19,621 bases of DNA. It comes from Rickettsia typhi. GTDB taxonomy: Bacteria; Pseudomonadota; Alphaproteobacteria; Rickettsiales; Rickettsiaceae. Shown here piece after piece: positions 1 to 5,728 of this stretch. The notes beneath the pieces were generated by a model. The model had not been told where the DNA came from and ran no database searches. It saw only the letters and a program-made list of their open reading frames with translations. Both the position numbers and the translations under genes were made by a program. The stretch covers positions 1 to 19,621 of the forward strand of contig CAMCMD010000023.1 in assembly GCA_945875975.1 (NCBI GenBank), written 5' to 3'. Every line of letters starts with the position of its first letter. Position 1 is the stretch's first letter.

Positions 1-62
1 TTAAACTCTAATTTAATTAACCAATGTGTTAACTAAATTATCACTCTTTTTTTCTTTTGAAA

Positions 63-142
63 GTGGACTTCTCTTCTGGCGCAGGGGTGGACTAGTATGC
101 TTGGCGCAGATTCATTTTTAGTGGACTAGTATGCTTGGCGCA
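63..142. repeat. Three related ~22-bp direct repeats, likely IS21-like element end
   Basis: Two identical 22-base copies lie at 87-108 and 121-142; each begins gtggactagt and ends ttggcgca. A diverged third copy at 63-83 keeps gtggact at its start and tggcgca at its end. Spacing between copies is irregular, so this is not a CRISPR. IS21-family elements carry several short repeats inside each end and finish in CA, and these copies end in CA. The last copy runs straight into a truncated IS982-like transposase tail, which suggests that this element inserted into, or recombined with, the IS982-like copy. No istA or istB is visible in the window. The short open stretch at 1-36 is too small to assign. 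The IS21 assignment is inference; the repeat itself is certain. Confidence 0.55.
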
Positions 143-273
143 CAACAATAGGCACAGGTCTACAGTTAATGCATTTACTCACTTGTTTGCAGGACTTATT
201 AGTTACCAAATCCGTACTGATAAACCCTTATTAGATCAGTTACTAAAATTGAATCCTTAAACACAGTTGGGGT
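141..273 (+). mobile_element. 3' remnant of an IS982-like insertion sequence
   Basis: Frame 141-260 encodes 39 residues and a stop. It contains RHRSTVNAFTHLFAGLISYQ, followed by a DKPLL segment, which is the pattern at the C-terminus of IS982-family transposases (RHRS, then N, an AGLI-like helix and a KPSL-like end). The last codons run into cttaaacacagttggggt (256-273). That sequence is the exact reverse complement of accccaactgtgtttaag at 19476-19493, in front of a transposase start at the other edge. These are therefore the right and left terminal inverted repeats of one IS family. The 5' part of this copy is missing and is replaced by the 22-bp repeats, so it cannot move on its own. Confidence 0.8.
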
Positions 274-286
274 AATCAATAGTGGC

Positions 287-532
287 GATCGCCTAAAAAC
301 CTATGTTCACGGTATGAGTGATTTATCAAAACTATCTACTTTTTACTTATGAGTTGAATAAAAAGCCGATATTCAATACATTCACAGTAAGCTCAAAAAC
401 TAAAATCTCAGCTGGTGGACGAGGTATTGGCTTTGATTGAAAAAATTATCAAGCTCCATGACAGAAAAATCTGGGCTGAAAGTGACAACTATTCAGGGTC
501 AAGCTTTTAACTTCACTGTTCCAATAAGCTAG
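287..532 (+). pseudogene. Decayed sensor histidine kinase, H-box and ATP-lid fragments
   Basis: The first frame reads DRLKTYVHGMSDLSKLS and then meets a stop. It resembles a histidine kinase H-box (HELRTPVHG..DLSKL) whose phospho-acceptor His lies just before the surviving part or has been lost. After about 90 disrupted bases, GGRGIGF (G2-box-like glycines) appears. A frame change leads to KIIKLHDRKIWAESDN, and another to QAFNFTVPIS and a stop. That order (GxGIGL, then KKIIELHGGKIWAES, then a G-S-F-FTLPI end) is the normal C-terminus of a HATPase_c domain. At least two frame changes, an in-frame stop and a large internal deletion make it non-functional. It sits 13 bases past the IS982-like end, so an insertion may have started its loss. 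Confidence 0.6.
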
Positions 533-558
533 TGGCAAGCGTCTGATTTAGGGAGAAG

Positions 559-1515
559 CTAATAGGGTCTGTAAGTTTCATTAAATACACAAACAATTTT
601 CTTACCAGCTCTTAAGGTAAGCTTCTTAAATACTTGTTCTACGACAACCAAGTTGCTGTTATTAGGATCCAAACGAAAATTAACCATTGATTCCCTAAGA
701 TCTTCATCTACAGCAAATATCGCTGGGATTTCATTGTTTTTGTCCCTAAATTGTAGATAGGTGAATTCGCCATCATCGAAGATCTTAATAGGAGCGATTT
801 CTTCATTACCGCTTATAGAGTAATAGAAATTAAAATTCTCTGGATGATTTAAATCAGGTCCTTTGCTAGAGCTTTTAGCAAAAGTACGCAGATGATCCTC
901 TTCTTCCTCATCTGGATATATAAACTTTACATTAAACACCATGCCCGGATCGCGAATATCTGTTGTTTCTTCAGCATATAGTTCAAAGAAATAGGTGCGT
1001 TTATTAGTAATTAAAGTGAGGTTAGTAGTTGCTTCTGGTTCCATAGGTTTGATAAATATTCTATGACCCGCTGGAACTATTTGCCATGAAGTTGTATCCC
1101 CCATAGAAATACTTACAACTTCTTCATTGCTAGCCAGTTCAATACTAGCTTGATAACCATAATATCCAGTAAATTTAAATACATCATCAGGATTATATAC
1201 CATGACTCTGATTCGACTATCAACTGGAGTTGGTCTTGACTCTCTAATTGCAAAGGCATTAGAGGCTGTAAAAAATGTAACTAAAAGCGTGATAATACCC
1301 AATCCAATTTTCAAACGAGATAACAAACTTTGCTGATTACCCCTATGCTGGTTTACACTTGTATTACTCGCAATTCGAGGTAATATCTCTGACAAGTCAT
1401 TTGCTTTTAGGATCTGTAGACTATTTAATCTGAGATTTGCTACAATACTAAAATTAGAAATTAGTGAAGCGCTAAAGTTATTTAATTTTAAAGCTGGTAT
1501 AATTAAATTTTTCAT
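559..1515 (-). CDS. virB9: Type IV secretion outer-membrane core protein VirB9
   Basis: VirB9/TrbG/CagX-family subunit of the outer-membrane core complex, which pairs with lipoprotein VirB7 and with VirB10. A signal peptide sits at about residues 63-89, ending ASNAFA before IRESRP. The N-terminal beta domain (about 100-180) is followed by the C-terminal VirB7-binding domain, with YYSISGNEEIAPIKIFDDG, FTYLQF, PAIFAVD and VVVEQVFKKLTLR at about 230-305, all hallmark VirB9 strings. The protein is 318 residues because of an unusual ~62-residue extension before the signal peptide. The start used here overlaps the virB8 stop by four bases (ATGA), which favours translational coupling. An alternative TTG at 1324-1326 would place the signal peptide at the N-terminus. 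virB10 would normally follow, but only decayed DNA and IS debris do. Confidence 0.9.
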   Translation of the reverse strand: MKNLIIPALKLNNFSASLISNFSIVANLRLNSLQILKANDLSEILPRIASNTSVNQHRGNQQSLLSRLKIGLGIITLLVTFFTASNAFAIRESRPTPVDSRIRVMVYNPDDVFKFTGYYGYQASIELASNEEVVSISMGDTTSWQIVPAGHRIFIKPMEPEATTNLTLITNKRTYFFELYAEETTDIRDPGMVFNVKFIYPDEEEEDHLRTFAKSSSKGPDLNHPENFNFYYSISGNEEIAPIKIFDDGEFTYLQFRDKNNEIPAIFAVDEDLRESMVNFRLDPNNSNLVVVEQVFKKLTLRAGKKIVCVFNETYRPY

Positions 1516-2219
1516 GATTTATTCGTTTTTTTATCCTTTAATAGTTTTAACTGATAATCTATTATTGTGAAGTTAAATCGTGCTCCTGATGGCAAGTTTG
1601 TGTTGATATCATCTACTTCGAAATCAATTGTGGCTTGCCAAATTGCATTTTCGATAACTTCATTGGCTGCATTTTCTGCTATTGAATTAAACTCAATCAA
1701 GGCTTTAGTAGGGCTAGGGTATTGTGCTGAAATGATATTAATTTTCCTCTTTGCACTTTTTTGATAGCGCATTATAGGTGAAGACGGGTTATCAATGTTC
1801 ATGTAATTATAAAATCTGCGAAAGACTATACGCGTTGAATTATTTTTTATGTAAACAAATTGCTTTTTTAGATTATCATAGTTGTAGCTTTCTCTTTTTG
1901 AAACATAGTTCCGGATTAGAACGTCAATGATTGAAGCTAGCGGATTATTTTCTATTTGATTGGCTCTAGTTATTTGTGCAGATTTGTTAGCGGAAGTATC
2001 TGCGGTAATAGAATATTTTACCTGTATTACAGAAGGGAATAGAGAATTAATATTTATTACAACGCCTATAAATAGGGCGCAAATAACTGCGCTAAGAATT
2101 AAAATAAACGATCTTTGAGAAAAAGGGTGAATGTATTTGTACTTATACCATTCTTTTGCATCAGCGAAATACTCCCCAGATTTAATGTAATCCTGTAATG
2201 ATTTATATATTGGTTCCAT
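1512..2219 (-). CDS. virB8: Type IV secretion inner-membrane protein VirB8
   Basis: VirB8-family assembly factor of the type IV secretion inner-membrane complex. It has a short cytoplasmic N-terminus (1-37, with EWYKYKYIHPFSQRS), one membrane helix at about 38-58 (FILILSAVICALFIGVVINI), and a periplasmic NTF2-like domain from about 65 to 225. Inside that domain lie a YVSKRESYNYDNL stretch typical of VirB8 helix 1, and a late IDFEVDD strand. At 235 residues it has family length. It is first in a two-gene unit and overlaps virB9 by four bases. Rickettsiales often carry extra virB8/virB9 copies apart from the main cluster. The absence of virB10, virB11 and virD4 downstream fits such a duplicate, though the main cluster might equally have been broken by the adjacent IS material. 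Confidence 0.88.
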   Translation of the reverse strand: MEPIYKSLQDYIKSGEYFADAKEWYKYKYIHPFSQRSFILILSAVICALFIGVVININSLFPSVIQVKYSITADTSANKSAQITRANQIENNPLASIIDVLIRNYVSKRESYNYDNLKKQFVYIKNNSTRIVFRRFYNYMNIDNPSSPIMRYQKSAKRKINIISAQYPSPTKALIEFNSIAENAANEVIENAIWQATIDFEVDDINTNLPSGARFNFTIIDYQLKLLKDKKTNKS

Positions 2220-2331
2220 TAAATCTTTATCTTAAAAGTAAAAATTATTTGCTCATTGATTGTATAACTTCTAGATGAAAATTATAGATATTTTTTCACC
2301 AAACCATCAGATAAGCGAACAAATGTAGTAC

Positions 2332-2463
2332 ATGTGGCATACCGAGCATACATTAAGAGATAAATTAGCGAAGTTATTAATAAGAAGTAAAAAATTAGAA
2401 CTAAAAAAATTACTGTGCTCACTAATAGATTATATTGGTAGGGAAATAACTTACAAAGAATAA
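2332..2463 (+). other. Unassigned 43-codon open frame, possibly a gene remnant
   Basis: An ATG-started frame encodes a basic, leucine- and lysine-rich peptide (MWHTEHTLRDKLAKLLI at its start, GREITYKE at its end). There is no ribosome binding site. The frame just upstream, overlapping its start, is open for FFTKPSDKRTNVVHV. Joined by a frame change, the two might be the C-terminal part of a GrpB-like protein (an FF-K..RT..HVH block, then W..H and an RD motif), but the match is weak. It is most likely debris in the virB8-virB7 spacer. Confidence 0.22.
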
Positions 2464-2624
2464 TAATATGTGTTAACCATACGCCGGGTTACTTATAAAT
2501 TAATGAAAAGACACTCATCAAAGTAATATTTTTGATTCATTAAAAATAAATGCTATTTACTGAGACCATAATAAAACTAATAATATAGTTGGTATGAGTA
2601 AAATTTTAGTACTAAAAGTCTAAT

Positions 2625-2796
2625 TTATATGACATGTTGTGGATCTTTAGCGTTTATAAACAAGATAAGCATAATTGCAACAAATAATAGTGCTGTGAGT
2701 AATAAATTAATTTTTTAAGAATAGATTTTGTTTTTTTAAGTCACGAATCAGGGTACTATATACTTCGTAATTAAGTTGAATTTGATAGTTACTATT
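2625..2796 (-). pseudogene. Frameshifted small single-membrane-span protein
   Basis: The minus strand, read from 2796, gives NSNYQIQLNYEVYSTLIRDL and then KKQNLFLK in one frame, which stops at a run of A. One base shift over continues KINLLLTALLFVAIMLILF, then INAKDPQHVI and a stop. Together they make a ~56-residue peptide with a basic amphipathic N-terminus and one clear membrane helix. The layout recalls the N-terminal anchor of TraE/VirB8-like conjugation proteins, but no diagnostic motif is present. No start codon is visible; a TGA lies just before the open stretch. I see a broken membrane-protein gene; the TraE idea is speculation drawn from the nearby T4SS genes. Confidence 0.4.
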
Positions 2797-2831
2797 TCAA
2801 GTGAATTTGTATTTTAGATAATTTGGGAATT

Positions 2832-3011
2832 ATGCCGCAATTTATAAAAAGTTTTTGTATAGCTATCATTCTTCTAGGGACAATATCTTCTTGTACACCT
2901 AGTCCACCTTATGAAATAAAAAGCCCTTGTGTATCATCTGAAGATATCAATTCTTTTACAGTTATGCCATGCGTTCGTAGGCCGGTTAATTTGAATTATG
3001 CTATTATCTAA
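2832..3011 (+). CDS. virB7: VirB7-like type IV secretion lipoprotein
   Basis: A 59-residue lipoprotein. After a short MPQFIKS head comes a hydrophobic signal (FCIAIILLGTI) and a lipobox ISSC; lipidation would be on that Cys (residue 19 from this ATG). The mature part is short, with SPPYEIKSPC and ending PCVRRPVNLN. The CVxRPVN-type end matches what I know of Rickettsiales VirB7 proteins, small lipoproteins that bind the VirB9 C-terminal domain. ATG 2832 has GGGA close upstream; TTG at 2823 is an in-frame alternative adding three residues. It is divergent from virB8-virB9 across 600 bases and lies 58 bases before the next gene. Length, lipobox and context make VirB7 likely, although such short proteins give limited proof. 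Confidence 0.65.
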   Translation: MPQFIKSFCIAIILLGTISSCTPSPPYEIKSPCVSSEDINSFTVMPCVRRPVNLNYAII

Positions 3012-3069
3012 AGAGCCTCCGGTACTAGCTTGGCTTCTGAAGTGTAAGTAAATGCCAAATGGTAATTGA

Positions 3070-4398
3070 ATGCCTGATAAGCAAAACAAAAAACCTTCAG
3101 ATGAGTTAATTGATTCTATTTTCCCATCTCCTACTGAAGTGGGAAATAAAGCTAAGTCGAAGAACAAAAAAACTACAGTAATGAAATTTTTTGGTACTGT
3201 AAGGCAAGGTGCAAAGTCTACAAAAGATTATATTACTAATACTCCCATTTTTAAAAAAATAGTAGCGGCAAAAGATTATATCACCCAAAGCCACCTTTTT
3301 AAAATAGCGACAAGTAAGATTCTTTCTCATTTAGTAACTATTACATTTGGGGTTCTAGCTGTAGCTGGTGTTACTGCTACAGGCCCTTTCGGTCCTGCAG
3401 TTGTTGGCGTTTTAGCTGGTGTGGCATTTGCTAGCGTAGCAGTGAGCTTAACAGTAGACATGCTGCAAGCCAGAAGTCTTAGGCGTCTTGAAAAAGAAAA
3501 TAATGTACTAGTTAAAAATAGAGATGCGAAAGAGCAACAAGTACAGATATTAAAAGATTATCCAAAACTTGAGAATATATTAAAGGATCAATTACTTGAA
3601 CCGAAATCAAGAGAAGGAAAAAAATCTGTAACTCAGCGGCTGGCGCAGGATAAGTCTAAAAATAAAGTTATTGCTAAAGGTGTAGGAAAAGCGCTTTTAA
3701 TGCAAAGTATAGATATTTCACTTTCCGTTGTAAGCGCCGTGGGGACAGCCGGTCTAAGCCTTGCTTTAAAAATTGGCAGTGTGGCGATGTCTCTTGTCTC
3801 TTTTGGAATAGAAGCTGAAGCCAAGGTGAGTGTTGATAAAATTCGTTATAACCTTAAGAAGCAAATAGATTCTGAACGTGATAAGCCAGATACTCCTGGT
3901 TATAATAATATCACCGATCTTAAAATCCAGGTAAGAGAACAGCGTATCCAAACTATGGCACTTAAGGAACTAGTTAGAGATGAAAATTATTCCTCCATGT
4001 CGCCTGAGCAGATTAAAGCCAACTTTACCAGAATAAAAGAGAAGCTTACGGCATCCGAAAAAGTAATCGGTACTAGTAGAAATCTTTTTGTCAGGGGAGT
4101 CAAAGCTATGGGGAGTGTAATAAAAGATTTTGGCAGAGGACAAAGCCCATATTCTAGAGTTAATAATCCTAGAGAAATTGTGGTCAAAACACCTGGTATG
4201 GAGGATCAACTACCTCTAGAGAAAGACAAAACAAATGTTCCTAATAAGGGTAAATTAATAAAAATAGTGGGCAAATTAAGTCAGCAAACACAAGTCAGCA
4301 AACATGTTGTAAAACAACCTTCTTCTCAGGTAGCAACTCCGATAAGAAAATTAAGCAATCATCAAAAGAGTGTAAAAGCAGCAAGTAAAGTAAGGTGA
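3070..4398 (+). CDS. Unrecognised 442-residue protein with two hydrophobic blocks
   Basis: I do not recognise the family. The N-terminus (1-85) is very Lys-rich and carries a 16-residue-period duplication, KDYITNTPIFKK (52-63) and KDYITQSHLFKI (68-79). A hydrophobic Gly/Ala/Val block spans 84-129, with TGPFGPAVVGVLAGVAFAS. A charged coiled-coil-like helix lies at 132-175. A second hydrophobic block spans about 207-248, followed by a charged, mostly helical stretch. The C-terminus (about 380-442) is low-complexity, rich in Lys, Ser and Gln. There is no signal peptide. Two glycine-rich hydrophobic hairpins between basic arms are seen in proteins that insert into host membranes. With a VirB7-like gene 58 bases upstream, a secreted effector is a reasonable guess, not a demonstration. 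No strong ribosome binding site precedes the ATG. Confidence 0.75.
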   Translation: MPDKQNKKPSDELIDSIFPSPTEVGNKAKSKNKKTTVMKFFGTVRQGAKSTKDYITNTPIFKKIVAAKDYITQSHLFKIATSKILSHLVTITFGVLAVAGVTATGPFGPAVVGVLAGVAFASVAVSLTVDMLQARSLRRLEKENNVLVKNRDAKEQQVQILKDYPKLENILKDQLLEPKSREGKKSVTQRLAQDKSKNKVIAKGVGKALLMQSIDISLSVVSAVGTAGLSLALKIGSVAMSLVSFGIEAEAKVSVDKIRYNLKKQIDSERDKPDTPGYNNITDLKIQVREQRIQTMALKELVRDENYSSMSPEQIKANFTRIKEKLTASEKVIGTSRNLFVRGVKAMGSVIKDFGRGQSPYSRVNNPREIVVKTPGMEDQLPLEKDKTNVPNKGKLIKIVGKLSQQTQVSKHVVKQPSSQVATPIRKLSNHQKSVKAASKVR

Positions 4399-4430
4399 TT
4401 ATCCAGAAATATATACCAATTTACTCAATG

Positions 4431-4463
4431 ATCCCAGGAGGTGTTATTTCGTGAGCCTGGGGT
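4431..4463 (+). terminator. Possible terminator hairpin after the 442-residue gene
   Basis: atcccagg (4431-4438) pairs with cctggggt (4456-4463) as eight base pairs including one G-T wobble, with a 17-base loop. It lies 32 bases past the stop codon. Only a weak T-rich stretch follows, so it may instead be a 3'-end stabilising hairpin. Confidence 0.35.
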
Positions 4464-4512
4464 ATTGTAGTATTTAATTACATAATTCCACTATTTTTCT
4501 AGGCTTGAGGAA

Positions 4513-4541
4513 TAAAAAAAAATCTATCTCAAATAAGATAG
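4513..4541 (-). terminator. Probable intrinsic terminator of the mutL-lipB-DUF218 unit
   Basis: On the minus strand ctatct pairs with agatag (4524-4541) around a six-base loop and is followed at once by a run of nine T (4514-4522). The stem overlaps the last codons and stop of the DUF218 gene. The stem is short and AT-rich, but position and T-run are right for an intrinsic terminator in an AT-rich genome. Confidence 0.5.
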
Positions 4542-5102
4542 GTTGAGTTCTTTTTTATAACCAACATATTGTACAATTAACGTGATGGTATATTTTATAT
4601 ATTCGATCATAATTAAATCGTATTCTATGTCTATACTAATTACTGGATGAGGAATAATGATGATATTGCGGGGTATTTTAGAGGTCACCTCAAGTAATGC
4701 TCTGGGCAATTCGATTGAGCCTACTACTAGCCTCATAGATTGTAATCTGTATTTTCTTATGAACTCTGCGGTATCAGTGGAATAATTGGTTGTATTTACT
4801 GCTAGCTCCCTATCGAAAATAAATTGTTCGGGGGCTAAGTTATATGTTTTAAAAAAATTAGAGAACGCAGTTTTTGGTTTATCGCTAGTAACAAAAACTA
4901 AAGGCGCATAGCCCAGTTTTAAAAGTTGAGTACCAGCGTATAGTTCCTGATCTTTTGTACCAAATATAACTATTGCATCTGTCATATTTCGATTATAATT
5001 TGATACATTGGATGTAGTTTTAACAAAATAGAAAAAGCCTAAACACCAAGAAGTTAGCGCAAGGCTTGTTAATAAACTTATTACTCGTGTTATCTTTATC
5101 AA
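4524..5102 (-). CDS. DUF218 (YdcF/SanA/ElyC-like) membrane-anchored protein
   Basis: A 192-residue DUF218 protein. An N-terminal anchor helix (about 7-27, ISLLTSLALTSWCLGFFYF) precedes the Rossmann-like DUF218 fold. TDAIVIFGT (41-49) is the first strand and loop. AGTQLLKLGYAPLVFVTS (56-73) matches the A..L...G..p.i..S block. NTTNYSTDTAEFIRKY (103-118) matches the N-T-..N/E-.t motif, and RLVVGSIELPRAL (124-136) matches the LVTS..H.pRA block with variant residues. Relatives act in envelope or peptidoglycan-related processes, but the reaction is not settled. Translation starts at TTG inside the lipB stop (TTGA overlap); no ATG occurs before residue 40, after the anchor. It is last in the mutL-lipB unit. 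Confidence 0.78.
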   Translation of the reverse strand: MIKITRVISLLTSLALTSWCLGFFYFVKTTSNVSNYNRNMTDAIVIFGTKDQELYAGTQLLKLGYAPLVFVTSDKPKTAFSNFFKTYNLAPEQFIFDRELAVNTTNYSTDTAEFIRKYRLQSMRLVVGSIELPRALLEVTSKIPRNIIIIPHPVISIDIEYDLIMIEYIKYTITLIVQYVGYKKELNLSYLR

Positions 5103-5728
5103 AACAATCTTTCAAATTCTTTTTTCAATAAATAATCAAAATCGTCCAGCGCTATTTTGATTCCAATGCTAGATAATGAGGTTACAGGAAAATTACTAAT
5201 TCCACAAGGAATTATACCAGAATACTTACTAAGATCAGTAGTTATGTTGATTGCGATACCATGGCAAGTTACCCATTTCTTAATCCTTACTCCAATAGCT
5301 GCGATTTTTGCGGGAGTATTATTTTCGTTAACCCATATACCAATTTTACCATCAAGGGTATAAGCTTTAATATCAAGTTTTTGTAAAGTATTAATGATCC
5401 ATTGTTCTAGAAGGCGTATATATAATTTTAGGTCTGGTGATCGGTTTTCTCTCCTTAAGTTTAATATAGGATAAATCACTCGTTGCCCAGGTCCGTGATA
5501 GGTAAATTTACCTCCTCTTCCTGTATAGATAACAGGAATGTCTTCGCAAGATAATAGGTCATTGTCTGTGTAACTAGTACCAGCAGTATATACATCTTGA
5601 TGTTCCAATAAAAATACAGCTTCTTTTTCTTTACGTAGAATTACATCAGAAACTCGTTGTTGCATTAAATCTAGCCCAATATTATAGTCAATTAATCCAG
5701 GTAAAGATATCCAGTCTAGATTAGGCAT
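5099..5728 (-). CDS. lipB: Octanoyltransferase LipB
   Basis: Lipoyl(octanoyl) transferase, which moves octanoate from acyl carrier protein to the lipoyl domains of 2-oxoacid dehydrogenases. The core motif RGGKFTYHGPGQRVIYPI runs from residue 71 to 88. K141 in PAKIAAIGVRI and C175 in GIIPCGI are the catalytic Lys/Cys pair. HGIAINI (156-162) is the usual substrate-pocket strand. At 209 residues it is normal length. Its start codon overlaps the mutL stop by one base (TAATG) and its stop overlaps the next start, so the three genes are almost certainly translated from one transcript. A lipoylation enzyme fits an organism that keeps pyruvate and 2-oxoglutarate dehydrogenases. The function is confidently assigned. 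Confidence 0.96.
   Translation of the reverse strand: MPNLDWISLPGLIDYNIGLDLMQQRVSDVILRKEKEAVFLLEHQDVYTAGTSYTDNDLLSCEDIPVIYTGRGGKFTYHGPGQRVIYPILNLRRENRSPDLKLYIRLLEQWIINTLQKLDIKAYTLDGKIGIWVNENNTPAKIAAIGVRIKKWVTCHGIAINITTDLSKYSGIIPCGISNFPVTSLSSIGIKIALDDFDYLLKKEFERLF

Noticed and set aside
63..142. CRISPR-like direct repeats
   Set aside because: Only three copies with unequal, very short spacers (3 and 12 bases); fits IS end repeats instead.
285..294. ggcgatcgcc palindrome resembling the cyanobacterial HIP1 octamer
   Set aside because: A single occurrence in a non-cyanobacterial window; chance is enough.
2604..2617. Perfect 14-bp palindrome ttttagtactaaaa
   Set aside because: Very AT-rich, sits in decayed spacer away from gene starts; no support for an operator.
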